A DNA stretch of 64,000 nt from Xestospongia muta (GCA_963693285.1 OY848918.1:16428263-16492262), one strand, 5' to 3'; shown: positions 32,001-45,029, numbered from the stretch's first letter. Numbers and translations are program-made. Notes: generated by a model not told the origin, from the sequence alone.

Positions 32001-35000
32001 ATACTGTTGATAGTGTTGATTTGTTTATTATCATAATTTAACTCACATATCAGCTGCTGTGATTATTATAGTATCTGTTCATACCTAGCAGAAACTATTG
32101 GTTAATTATACAATATCATTTTAACAGTAAACATACATATAGAGCTCAAAATACACTAGCCATATATCATTAATATAATATGTTAATTATAGAAGAAAGT
32201 ATATGTTTTATATATAGGTTGTCAATATTCAATTGATTTAATAACTTTAATATATAGAAGTAGTGATTATTACAGTGTCTTATAATACATCAGCATAAAC
32301 ATTGCCATATTTGGTAATTCCTACTTTTGTTATGTATTATGTCATGTCCCTCTATGTCTAATTAGTCTCTATCTCTCTCTATTTTTCTCTTTATGCCTCT
32401 CTCTCACTCCAGATTTGTTGTCATACAGTTGTTGCCAGCATTATGTGAATACTATATGACTCAAATGATATCAATTTACTCAGCAAGCTTTTTTAGTCAA
32501 GCTATTTCATACAGAGTCTTTAGTCATTTCTTAATTAATGGTTACGTTTTCATCTGTTGTTATTTATTCCTTTTCTATTTACAGTATCAAATATAGAATT
32601 TTGTTAATGATTCTGTAGTAATGTTCTTGTGTTAGCACAATTAATAAATCTTTGCTTCTATCTATATTTAAGTATAATTAGTAAACTTGATATCTTTTAT
32701 TACAATTACTATAATTATGTATTAGGTTAAGCATAATTTAAACATAATTATACCATCACCTAATGAAGGAGCTAACATTTGATAATTCTAATGTTGATAC
32801 ATTGACTACATCATTAACTATAAAAGTACATACTTAGCTAAGCATTATTGATTAACCAATTCATTAATTGTTAGTCTATCTATCCACTACTTTAATCCTT
32901 TATTAATATGATAATGACCTAGTTTGCCTAATCCATTTATAACTACTCTATTTTTGCATACTAATAGCAAATTTGTCCATTTCACTTACTATTAATTATG
33001 AAAAGTTAGTGGTAGTAGTGTAATAATTAACAATATTCATTATAGTTAGCTTCATTGTCACCTAATGAATGTTATTAAAAATTAATTAACAAGTCAAGTC
33101 ATCAAGTTTTGTTACCCTATATACATATCCATAAATGTTATATTATTCTCTTCATCATCAATCCATTATAGTGTTTTATAACAGGAAGTTGCAGTGTACT
33201 AGTGATACAACTGATACTAAGAAAGTACTAGTTCTTTTAAGATACATACAGTTTACAAAGCTATTCATTTATCTACTTCATCTATTCATGTGTCTATTAA
33301 TACTTGTTAGTATTTGTCTATTTTTAAAGACATTCATTAATTCATTTATCCATCTATTTGACCATTTATCTATTGTTAATCCATTCATCTATTCATTTAT
33401 CTATTAAGTGAGCCTAAAGTTAACTCAAGATAGAACTCATGACATAATGAAGTACTCAATGTGACATTATGTGGTATTAAATCATATGACTCAAATGATA
33501 CCAATTCACTGAGCAACTTTTTTATGTCATGACATTTCAAACAGAATAATTTTCTCATTTCTAAATTGATTGTTTTGTTTTGATCTATTGTTATTTATTT
33601 TCTATTTTCTATTAATTTTACAGCATTAAGTGTAGCATTTGGTTACTGATTCAGTAATAATGTTCTTGTTTTAGCACAATTAAGAAATCTTTCCTTCTGT
33701 TTGCTAGCTTTTAAATGCAATTAATAAATTTGATTGCACTCATTACAATTACTATAATAGTATTAGGTGTAGCATACATTAAATATATTGCCATCACTTA
33801 ATTAATTCTATACAAGTCACTTTGTCATTATGCTTATCAATGTAGTTAACTATTGCTCAGTAAGCAATGCATTTGTATACTGAATTATCTTACATATTCA
33901 TATACTGGCATTCTTATTAAGATTTCATTTGGAGGGTGTTACTCTTTCAAAGGTTTTGACTGTAATACACATGAAGCTAATCCAGCTCCAGTATATTGTT
34001 TAATAGTCCTTGCACAAAGTAATGTCACTACACTATTGCTTGACTACATGAAATGCAAGTGTTTGTACAATACAGATACTAGATTGAACTCTAGTAATTA
34101 ATGTATTTTAGAGAAATTGTAATAATTCAACGTTAATAGAACATAGTTACTTTCCTCCCTCTCTCATTGTAAATTTGAATAAAAGTAATTTTAAGAAAGT
34201 TATTATTAATAAATGTATTTGGCTAAACATGTAACTAGGTTACATTTTTATTATAATTGGTCCACCATTAATAGTTCATTATGGTCAAGACACTCACATG
34301 AGATAGTATTTGTAGCAATTATGATACTCTTATCTACCTGTGTCTCTACTTATAGATACAGCTCTAGATTTAATTAAAGTTCAGGCATACTCGTTAAATA
34401 TTATGACAGTCATGTAAATTGCAATTATGATTAATACATTTTAACAGACACTGCCAATACAATTTAAGAGATATTTACATGTAGTAACTGCTGTAACTTC
34501 ATATAATATTTTTGGAAAATATTGTGTTAGTACTATACAAGTCATTTGAGAGTGTGTGAAAACAGTTTAGGTATGACCTAACTAGGTTGTAAGTAATGTT
34601 TAAAACTTGTACCTCTATTTGAAGTTATTGAAGAGGTTAACTGTGTTGTCAAAAGGAAAATTTGTGTGTTCACTTAAAATTTTCCATACATGCAGCCTCA
34701 AGTGAATAAGCCTATGCTGATTGAATGATGATCTTTGCAAAGTAATTATGTCTCTCTTCAATATTATCCCATGCTAAGACGGATGCCTATAGTTGCTTGG
34801 AATCAATTGAGGAAAATAAGTGATACTGATAACAGTATAACCAATAACTCTACAATGAATAGTATAGTATCAAAGCTGAATTCTGCACACAAGATGTTGT
34901 ACTATATAAATTTATAATAACAACCATATGTTTTACATTGATAGAGATTATAATTGATGTGTGGTAAGACATTGAATGTTTCTTTCAATGTATTTTAGTA

Positions 35001-35234
35001 GATGTTCTAAACCATCCCTTCGAAAGAACAACAAAATTGGTTCACAATGTCAGAAAACACATAACTTATTGTAAGTAATGACATTGTTAAAGCATTTGGC
35101 ATACCACATAAAAAAGCAACACAATAAATGGTCTGTAAATTTATTAGTCCTATCAACTAGAAACTGCCACATAACATTGGTAAATATTAAATTGAAGCAC
35201 TAATAAGAAGTTATACTAATGCTAAGTTATTGTA

Positions 35235-36286
35235 CCAATCACTAGGTGTCATGTATGTTATACACGCAAGAGTATTGTTATTGTATATAAGAGTATAATC
35301 ACTTTGTAAATATGAGGTACTACATCATAATTTTATTTACATGACAAAATTATATTCAATAATGAAATAAAATTATATCGTACTAACTATATGATTAATA
35401 TATATTACTTCCTTTCTTAATTAAAAGTATATAAACGTCAGTCTTTAACTCCTTCCAATTTAACTATAAAATTTCCACTTTTTTTGACAAATAACGACTA
35501 TTTATAGACATTGTAGCTGGAAAAACCACTAAACCTGAAAAAATTAATGTTAATACTTTTACATTGATTTTAATTTAGATGTGCATAAACTGATTAAAAA
35601 TTATGATTTTTAGCAGAAACAAATATTGTTTAAAATAATGTAAACCATAACAACTTTATAGAAACTTTTGTAAAAGGTTTATTATAGATAATTACTATAG
35701 TATAATGATTTCATAACTGTCATTATGTCTTGTGGTAGACAGCATTCTTCAATTTTTGAAACTGTAAAGTTGAGAAGTACTTGCCCTCTATCTATTGTAT
35801 CAATCCAAGACAATTGACTATTTGGTCTTTGTCTTGATGGTTTCCATTTTCTACACAATTGCATACCACCTTACTTGTTTTTGACTATGGACGTTTCCAC
35901 CAGCTACATATAGGTACATTTGATATAGATTAAGAAACGTATTATGTTATATACATGTTTGAAATAATAGCTTACCTGCTGATAAATTGTAACTTAACTG
36001 AGACTCACAATCAGCAGTGTACTTTTGTGTTACATACCATGTCTTTTTTAACAAACATTGATAGTTTCTATTGTTGACTTCTGTCAAAACAGTGCTGGTT
36101 TGAGCATGTTCAAAACAAATGCCTTTAATTTAATAATCCTTACATAAAAGATGAGTAAGTGTCAGTCCAACAGTCAAGTCGACTATTCTAATACATTAAA
36201 GTATTATGTGATTGGCATTGTATGATACATTAACACAAATTATCTGGATATTTCAGACTCTGTTAAAATGTCAGTCATGCCATAAA
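35235..36286. other. Right-arm-only 1.05-kb segment
   Basis: Absent from the left arm, whose flanks meet near 20,495-20,512. Its first 155 bp resemble intron sequence of the right gene at 61,283-61,440 (TGTATGTTATACAC, TTTTATTTACATGA). It also holds a copy related to 36,365-36,440 and one related to 38,675-38,880 (GATAAATT and TAACTGAG). A 60-codon minus frame at 35,682-35,864 (LSWIDTIDRGQVLLNF) is unrecognised. Confidence 0.6.
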
Positions 36287-36696
36287 ACTAATACAACACC
36301 ACACAATATATATTTTTTTGTTTTGCTAACTTGCTTTGAATAATAAATATGACTTTAAAACGTTGATACTAATTTAATAATGTTTACATAAAAGATAAAG
36401 TCATTCTCAGTCCAACAATTAATTTACAATTGTAATACAGTGTTTATGTACTCTTGATTTATTCTTCCTTGCAAAGTCAATAGTTATTATATAATGAATT
36501 AAACTACGTTAAATTATTTCAATCATCCACTAAACAAAAAAATTCAGGTGAAAGTTGGTATAGTTGTTAACAATCTGTGATTAGTGCAACGTAAAGCATT
36601 ATAATCCAGAGAGCAATAACAAAGTGAAAATTGAATGCATAGAATACATATATCAGTGATCTTGCAGATTTTAGAGGGCATAGTGTACATACTATT

Positions 36697-37970
36697 TGTG
36701 GTAGACTAGCTAACACATTTAATCAAGTTAGAATGCTTCATCAATATATGCCATATCCTGTATTTTATTATTATAAAAGAAAATGTTTAAGGCAGCACAG
36801 TTAGCTTGTCCAGACAATAGCCAACTTATAACTTTGTAGAGTTAACCCTCTATTACACTTGGTGGCTGGTGTGGAAATTATCTTATTAGAAAAGTGAGAG
36901 ACCCTTAATAATATTCTTTGGCTACTATAAGTCTGCCTTTGTCTGCTGAAGAGTGATCAGGTCATTATCATGAAACAGACTCAAGTTTCTACCTCTAGAC
37001 CAGACCATGTCAGGTAGACACTTTCAAGCCAGTGGAAAAGAGGGCGTAACAGTAGACCTCCATAGAGAGGGATGAGAACTGAGTCTTCCAAATATAGGAC
37101 ACAGACTAAGAGAGATGACCGTCTGTCTGCCTTGTGCAAGATCATGTCTAGGCCTGTGATGATTGTGCTTAGAATATCTGCCCTTGCTAAAGATTCGTTG
37201 GTGGTGCAATGCTTGGTTGATGTAAAATAAGCTTGGTGTAGCTGTTCAGGAACCTGGAATCTCGAGGGAGAGTGAGAGTTCGAGCTACAGACTTGTGATA
37301 CACCGTCATCAATCAAGCAGGAACCTACTCAGGAGTCTATATTCCCTCATGCTTGAGTACATTGGTGCAAAATTTATGCTACCCTGTATTGGTACATGCT
37401 GGAGTAACATTCTATGGAAACGATCAATTTAACCCAATCTATTTCCAAACTAAAGTGAAGGGTGAGCAGGATACAGGAATTAGGAAGTCAACTAATCAAT
37501 ATGAGACTCTAAATTAATCTGAATCTGACAGTCAAAATTCAAGAAACGGATATCAGACAGTCAAGTCTGTAACCGAAGAACTACAAGGAGTAGCAGTTCA
37601 AGGACAGGAAGAAGTTAAGTTCTTTTCAGATCTGTTAGGTGGCTATTGTAGACCTAGAACAATGTCATCTATATCAACAACACCCCCCTCATCACTGCAA
37701 ACTGCTGTCATGTGTTCAATAATCAAGCTCAACCACCTCAATAATCAACACAAGGATATTAAGAACAGTTCAAAATAATATTTTTCAGACGCTATTTTGT
37801 ACTGAGGGATGTTGTAGACTAGCTACCATGTTTAATTGAATTAGAGTGTTACATCATTATTATGTCATATTCTGTATTTTATTATTATAAAAAAAATTCT
37901 TTAAGGCAGCACAGTGAGACTGTACAGACAATAGCCAATTTATAACTATGTAGAGTTAATCTCTATCACA
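36697..37970 (+). mobile_element. Short LTR retroelement, right-arm copy
   Basis: Mirror of 18,789-20,070. LTRs lie at 36,697-36,857 and 37,810-37,970. Plus-sense interior frames correspond to the left copy's minus frames, with frame-breaking differences near 37,250. Same position relative to the arm as in the left copy. Confidence 0.75.
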
Positions 37971-38485
37971 CTATCAATGATCTTGATGTTTCAAGACAAT
38001 AGTTGTTATAAGCATAGAGTGCATACTATCAGTGATTTTGAAATTTCAAGACAATCAATTTTTAAGGCACATTTAATTCTTATCAATCGGATCCGATGTT
38101 ATTTATGTATAATTCAAAAAATCTTTTTTTCACCTTTGGATTCACTATTTTCTGCATACTAGAAGTTTGTAGTAAATAATTGGAGCTGGTGACAATCCTC
38201 TATTGGTATCTTTCAGATCACTCAAAATATCTGTTAGAGGCAATGTACATTCATTTATTTCTGTTAAGATAAATATGAAAGGTATCTTATGAGAATAAAT
38301 CCAGCGATTTGATTGATGTTTTGATTGATATGGGACTAATAAAAGAGGCAGTTGTTAAATGTGGACCAATTCAACATTAATTGCATTAAAGCATTTTAGC
38401 ATATGAAAAGCTATGCACTATACAAACAAGCCATTGGGACAGCAGTATACTTGTACTAACCTTCAACAGATATATCCTCCAGATT

Positions 38486-38853
38486 CTGAAGAAACGTTTC
38501 CACCATATTTTCTCTGCTTCAGATAATGCAAATATGTAAAAAGAATATAATCATAAAGAGCAGATAAATCCAGTTTTTCCAACATAGGTTTTAACAGCAC
38601 TGGTAATAAGTAATGCTTTGTAAAATGTGGTTATTTATAGCTCTTAAATAGGCAACATTATAGATACATTTGATATAAATCAAGAAAGGTATTATGTTAA
38701 CATAATACCTTTCTTATTACATATTTTCATTATCTGAAGCAGAGAAAATATGGTGGAAACGTTTCTTCAGCAGGCAAGCTGTTATTTCACATGTGTATAT
38801 AATTACATGTGTATATAATTATATACACATGTGAAATAACAGCTTGCCTGCTG
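38486..38853. repeat. Stacked perfect and near-perfect palindromes
   Basis: Three hairpins within 370 bp. Arms 38,486-38,539 and 38,717-38,770 are 54 nt with one mismatch. Inside their loop is a perfect 34-bp palindrome at 38,682-38,715 (centre TTAA). Adjacent are perfect 33-nt arms 38,768-38,800 and 38,821-38,853 with a 20-nt loop. The near absence of mismatches implies recent origin or active correction. Confidence 0.92.
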
Positions 38854-39466
38854 ATAAATTATCATCTAACTGAGCTCACAATTTGTAGTATAATTTCTCA
38901 GTGTATTTAGAGTCAACTCATGCAAAGAGAGTGTTGGTTTGAGCCAGGTAAAGACAAACACATTTACTTACAGAAAGGAAGATGATCATTGTGTGATAGT
39001 GGTAAGTACAAAAAACAAGTCTTAAAAGATTTACTAGTAGGTGGAAGTATGACAGTAGAAGTAGCTTTCATCAAAAAGAAAATGATTTTCATAACCTCAA
39101 TAATGACTTGACTGGGAAAGACAATTACTTCCTTTATATGGGCTCTTCACCAGGTACTAACAGATATATACTTATCTGCAAAATTTTATTAATAATTCTC
39201 ATGATTTTGTTGGCTATGTTGCCTACATATGGAGAGAAGAATGATATGCAGCAGTCATTGCATTATTTGGAGATAGGACTTAAGTTGAGAAGTTGTTGAA
39301 TGAGAAACAGTGGACGATGACAATGAAAATGTATGTGAAGATGTAAACACAGATGTTGATATAAGTCTTTTAATATTAAAGTATAACTATAAGTCCTAAT
39401 ATTGAGATAACATGTTGAGATTACTTACCATTATAGAATGTTTACATTAAAAATCACTGTGTGCTG

Positions 39467-39610
39467 TCTTGATATTTCAAGACAATTTTATTGATTTTTC
39501 TATTAGAGATGCTTCTAACATTCTAACTTTATAGTCTTGAAATTTCAAGATGCCGTACATTATTCTATCATTAGATTCAATAGTATCCTGTCTATCTTGA
39601 AATTTCAAGA
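39467..39610. repeat. Cluster of 16-bp palindromes TCTTGAAATTTCAAGA
   Basis: Exact copies at 39,535-39,550 and 39,595-39,610, and one with one substitution at 39,467-39,482. A related copy is at 38,037-38,052, and a weaker one at 37,979-37,996. Confidence 0.85.
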
Positions 39611-40857
39611 TGCTCTATTAATTCCATTATTAATATGTCATTATCTCAGATGTCTCCTATCAAACTACCTAGGATAAGTATTAATTGCCTGAAACAACTA
39701 CTCAAAGAAACCACTTTTCTACAGTGATTCTATTCTACTTTTTTATCAAAAAACAATCGTCATCATCTACATAATCCGTACCTTCAAAACAATCATCACT
39801 AGTTAATATCAATGTCCTCCATCATCTGCTGTAATGTATCTGGATCACTCATACTGAGAAACTGCGCCATCGGAACTAGACATCGGTAGAAACTAAATTG
39901 TTCGTTGTTAAACATTGCCTCCTAGTGCTAAAAGAGATTCCCCGATTTTCAATTAAAATGGACGAGACTCCGTACGAATCCTTTCGCAGATAGTGTTTTA
40001 ATAATAAATATTGACGAGCAATCAATAATTTAGAAATGAACTACATCAGATATTGTAAGAATTATGTTTAAAATAAATATATCAAATACATGCAATCATA
40101 AATAACATTTTTTTAGAATTTAAGTGCAAGACATTTCACTAACTGACTTAATATAACAAAGTAAAAATATTGACATATTATGATTATCTTATGTGTAAAC
40201 TATGTAAAGTGTACGTTGGCTTGTAACTTGAAAAGTTCCAAACTAAACTAACTTTAAACTATCATTTCTTAAATATCTATCAAAGTTTTTAATCTATCAT
40301 TTGTGTGGTTTTTTGGGAAAGTATTGAAGAAAAGAGAGTCAACTCTTTTAACTGCTAATGCTCTCATCAACACAACAGTTATGGTTCAGAATGTATGATG
40401 ATTGGAACTGACTAATCAGGTGAGTGATGATTTGTTGAATTTTGAATAAGTGATCATGTCTACTTTGTTCATAGGAAATGCATTAATAAATTAAGAAATT
40501 TAAGAAAAAAGAAACCTATCTTAAGCACTTACTTTGCCAACTTTGCCAAAACTATTATTGAGAAACGGTCAACTTGTGCACTATAATAACTTTGATTAGA
40601 TGGTAAACTTATAACAACCATGTTGATTGCTAATGCTAGAAAGTTATAGAGCTCTCTGAGGTTGAATTTAAGTTTTACAAAATCATGTTCTCAAGGATGT
40701 TGCTGAAGGTGGCCATCATGAAAGTGAAGATACTGCTGACCATAGAGGTTCGATGCAATAATTCATTACTTAAATTGTCTGTCAATAGTTGTTTAAAATA
40801 ATGGAGATGTTCTGTTCCAGAGATGTTGCTCATTGGTCCTGGTATTTCTTGAAATGG

Positions 40858-40955
40858 AGGAGTAGCAGTAGCAGTAGCAGTAGTAGTAGGAAGTGATAGA
40901 CGAACAGTAGTAGAAATTGAAGTGAGAATAGAAACTGTGGAAGTAGTAGCAGTAG
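40858..40955. repeat. (AGT/AGC)n trinucleotide stretch
   Basis: Runs of AGTAGC and AGTAGT with interruptions. The Thr-rich minus frame 40,675-41,016 is a product of this repeat and I do not call it a gene. Confidence 0.75.
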
Positions 40956-42821
40956 TAGTGATAAAAGTGAAGTTGCAGAGTGTGTTTGTCAAGTATATAA
41001 CAGTGACTGATTTCAATTCATAATAACACTATAGGCACAGTTTTATTATTTCTGTTAAATCATAAATTAATTAATTGGTTTATGTTTTTGATAAATTATA
41101 AATACGATATTTTTTTTATTCTGAGAAGGTCCCTTTGTGATATCAAGAATATATATTTATCTAACATTCCCTTATAAATACATAATAGATTTATATGGAG
41201 ATATCTACAGTTACCATAATGTGGTTTATATAGCTAAGCAGATACATCTTAATCTTAATACTAAGACTTCTGTATCAAATATTGAAATAGATTAAACTAA
41301 CATAATTCGTAGATAAATGAAGGTAACACATATTTAAATATGTTGTATTATATAATCACTATGTTGACTGTAGATATATATCTGGTGCAAAAAATTGAAA
41401 AAGCCTGAGACCTAGAGCTTGTAATTAAATGAGTACTTACAGTCATGTATCATAAGTAGTACCAACAACTACTTTTATCCTTAATCATGTATACTCAGTT
41501 GAGTAATGTATTGAAAAGGGGGAATGATAAGGGGGAATCCTTTGTTAAAATTTAAAACGATACAAACTTAATTCATTTCCATGGACTTTTAAAGGTGTCT
41601 GCAACCATTCATCTTTGCAGATGTAGACAGCAATGCATGCAAACAACCATTCGTTAAATACACATGGAGTGCTAGAGTGTGAATATTGAGTATATATAAT
41701 GTATCCATGTTACTTATGACGACTTTACTAAGTATGTAGGTGAATAATCATTTGATGAATTTTTGTAATTAGGAGATTTTGCAATAGATATAACAATGAC
41801 AAATTAACTTCTATATTGTTCTGTTCGAGACTAGCTGTAAGAAATTATTGAAATCTAGCAGAGACTATTGGTGTTGCAGGAGTGCCTCTACTATAATATA
41901 GGATACTGTATATAGCAGAACATATAGAGACAAGTAGATTTAACAGAAAACTAAAGGAGACATTGAAGTCTGCAAGAGGGTTTGGAAGACTAGGTCAGTC
42001 AAAATTAATACATAATACTATGGGAAATAATGACAAATTGGTACTAAAAAAAAATTAATTTTGTCAAAATTTTCTTTCTCTCAGATTCTTGTTTAGAATT
42101 GTGGTAGCACTGTTTGTAATCAATGTACTCTACAAACTTTAAACACATTTAATCATTTTGTTGATTAATACAGTTGTTACCACTTTACCATTTTTATACA
42201 TCATCCATTTTTCATATTACTGAGATTATTCTTTTTTACTTATTACATTATTATTATTAATAATTTGATTATTCCAGTCTTACTTACATATTGAGCTTCA
42301 CTTAAAACAAATCAAATAGATAAGTTTTAATGAGAGAAAGTATCAAAATATTCTAAAGACATTGTCTGTATCAATATCAACGTGTATCTAGTTTTAAAGG
42401 TTCTTTTACATGGAAATATCAGACTGCCATTCATGGCCAACATGTAATATTACGATGTCAGATCCAGTATTGACAGAGCAACTAAGTTTTGTCTAGCGGA
42501 ACGTCACAGCTGTTTTAAAACTAAAAAAACACGCAGTGTTATTATTGCTCATGTGTATTTATTTAACATTGCTTGTTATAGCATATTGTGCTGTGCAACA
42601 CCTTGACCACCACAACACAATCACTGAATTTAAGAACTTGAAACTATAAACACTTATCTGACTAATCACGTTTTGTAGCCAAATAACCTGCTTACTGTGT
42701 TCTGTTTTGCTGCAATACATTCTATAAAACCTTCCATTTCCTATAGTCATGTAAAGCACTAAAGTACATGAAGAAATTATTAACAATTTTTAAAGAACTA
42801 TACTCTTGTTCCATTATTAAA

Positions 42822-43358
42822 GATGATATCATTGATCTATCACTGATGTTTGAACTGAATATGTATCAAGAGAATCATCTTATACAGAAATTAATTTATT
42901 GACTACAGTATTATTATTTGCTTCAAAGATGATATGTTTGATAGAAAAGCACTTCACAGGATGGCCAGAATAGTATATTTTTATCTAGTAAAGTAGACAT
43001 CTAAAACTACTTCAACATAACCAAACAAATTGCTCTTTTAATCTTTACTAAATGATAATCATGAAAATTAAAATATGATATGATATGCTAGATGATATCA
43101 TTGATCTATCACTGATGTTTGAACTGAATATGTATCAAGAGAATCATCTTATACAGAAATTAATTTATTGACTACAGTATTATTATTTGCTTCAAAGATG
43201 ATATGTTTGATAGAAAAGCACTTCACAGGATGGCCAGAATAGTATATTTTTATCTAGTAAAGTAGACATCTAAAACTACTTCAACATAACCAAACAAATT
43301 GCTTTTTTAATCTTTACTAAATGATAATCATGAAAATTAAAATATGATATGATATGCT
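42822..43358. repeat. Recent tandem duplication, 2 x 269 bp
   Basis: The segment starting GATGATATCATTGATCTATC at 42,822 is repeated from 43,091. I found one substitution between copies (GCTCTTTT versus GCTTTTTT). No coding content. Confidence 0.95.
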
Positions 43359-44089
43359 TTTTAAAAAGAGCCACAACCAGAGCTAAAAAGACACATTGAG
43401 TTATTTAACAATTTATCCAGTAAATGTAAAAGGATCAGTTGAATATAGAATGGTAGAGATGTACAATGATTGTTCAATGATCACAAAATATACAAAATAT
43501 ATTTCATGATGGCCCATGTTACGCTTACACATGGTGCATAAAGAATTGTTACATATTAATCAAGTGAGATTTATTATATACAATTAAATAAAAGATAAAA
43601 TAATCTAACAAATATGCACACACCATTCAAAAAGTCAATCAATTTTCATATTCAATTTCCTGCTATATATTCATTATTATTGATTGTAAAACTTGTTTGA
43701 TCTCAATAAAAACTGTGTTTGAATATGCTTAGCACAGCTTGTAGTGTTATTATTGGATAATGCTAAAGTAATAGACTGATAACTGTATAGCTATCTTCAT
43801 AATTACATTACAAATACATATATCAATATATGATATTGATGAATATGACAGACTGAGCAGATTTAGATAGAAGGTATGTTTGGCATACCTTGTAAGTATA
43901 GCTGGCTACAGGATAGTTTTTAGAGCCTAGATATTCAGTTGAAAACCCGATAGCTTTAATTTGAAATTAAAATGGATCATTCCTTTATTTAAGGATGGTT
44001 GAAAATACCATGACTCCGGTTTACTATAAGCAATTGCATGGGTAATGTTTTATTTGTAAGCATGTCTGTCCATATTCAAAATGCATGTC

Positions 44090-44290
44090 ACCATCTCTTT
44101 GCTCACTATATTAATTGCTGCTACATCTGTCCCATGAAGCAAGATTTGTTGGTTTATTATCCAACAAATGTTCTAGCTTTTTGACATCTTAAGGTTTTTT
44201 GAAACAGAGGAAGTAGAGAAATTGTCAATAGTGTTAGAATCAATTCTCAGTGGATCCCCAAACTCTAATTGCCATGAATTTCCACTTCCT
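44090..44290 (-). pseudogene. Decayed death-domain exon
   Basis: Minus-strand sequence, read across frames, gives WKFMAIRVWGSTEN, SNTIDNFSTSSVS, NLKMSK, LLDNKPTNLASWD. These align in order with the intact death-domain exons (WQVMGGLLGVDSN, SNTIDGLS, VKMSKML, WLDNEPTPTTWG). Stops and frameshifts are frequent and no splice sites are preserved. It is a third, much older copy of this exon, lying between the two genes in the right-only block. Confidence 0.7.
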
Positions 44291-44607
44291 GGAGAAGTAA
44301 TTTCAAAATACAAGGTTTTCAGGCTTTAAAACTATGAAGTAATACCAAAAAGTTATAATTGAACTATCCATATTGCTGACAAAAGTCTGGAACACTTGAG
44401 GACAAAAATTATAAAGTTTTTACTAATCATAAAGCAGCAACATCTTATCAATTCCATCATGGATGACATCCTCCATCTCTTTAATGTCAGTCTTATTCAT
44501 AATTCCTTATGTGTCGTTGTCTTATTTATATCATAATTGACTTCATTCACTATAGACATTGCTTCTTAAAAAAACAGACTAAATAAAATAATTGTGTCTC
44601 GTATTCT

Positions 44608-44644
44608 ACTCTCTCTCTCTCTCTCTCATGTGTTGCGTGTATAT
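44608..44644. repeat. (CT)n microsatellite and short arm match
   Basis: CT run followed by CATGTGTTGCGTGTATATG, the reverse of left sequence 18,662-18,690. It marks the junction between the right-only block and arm block B. Confidence 0.85.
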
Positions 44645-44754
44645 GAAATGAGTACAGAAACAGATAAAAATATTGGACAGTTGATAAGTATCAAATTGAT
44701 GAAGATAATGGAAATAATTTTTGATAGTTTAAACAATCAGGCATTGAATAGATT

Positions 44755-44887
44755 TTGATTCTCTAGGGTTGAGTAGTTGAGTTATAGGTGAAAAATGAAC
44801 TTTTGAGTTTTGATTTCTTCGAAAATGGGCAAACTTCCTTCACTGAGGGTTTAGTAGTTGCGTTCGAGGTACAGAATGAACTTTTAT
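44755..44887. mobile_element. 133-bp minisatellite-family insertion
   Basis: Between GAATAGATT and AATCAATC, which are adjacent in the left arm (13,815-13,840 reversed). It holds nearly two units of the minisatellite found at both ends of the window (CTCTAGGGTTGAGTAGTTGA, GAACTTTT, AACTTCCTTCACTGAGG). No clear target duplication. Confidence 0.8.
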
Positions 44888-45029
44888 AATCAATCAATAG
44901 ATGTGATATGTTAATAATTGATTAATTAATGAATTTAAGTGTATTAATTCTTTTATGGTACATGCTACAGATATGCTTATATTTGTGTTTGTAGGCAATG
45001 TAATGTTTAAAAATAAGGTTAATATAATA

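Larger units (their letters stand above)
29034..38021. repeat. Inverted-repeat right arm, block C
   Basis: Reverse complement of 18,738-26,692, with scattered substitutions and small indels and one 1.05-kb extra segment (35,235-36,286). It contains the mirrored direct duplications (29,060-29,570 with 30,610-31,130). Open frames at 32,393 and 33,135 mirror those at 23,163 and 22,349 and are not genes. I see no gene in 29,061-36,696. Confidence 0.88.
38022..44607. other. Right-only block between arm segments
   Basis: Absent from the left arm, where a GA microsatellite joins the flanks. It contains stacked palindromes, a cluster of 16-bp palindromes, an (AGT/AGC)n stretch, a recent tandem duplication and a decayed death-domain exon, listed separately. 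Elsewhere, including 41,020-42,820 and 43,360-44,085, no supported gene is seen. Two tiny divergent frames at 39,848-39,880 (minus, MAQFLSMSDPDTLQQMM) and 39,958-39,996 (plus) have clean starts but no support. Confidence 0.6.

Noticed and set aside
40675..41016. Thr-rich 113-codon minus frame as a mucin-like gene
   Set aside because: Composition comes from an AGT/AGC trinucleotide repeat; no signal peptide or flanking exons.
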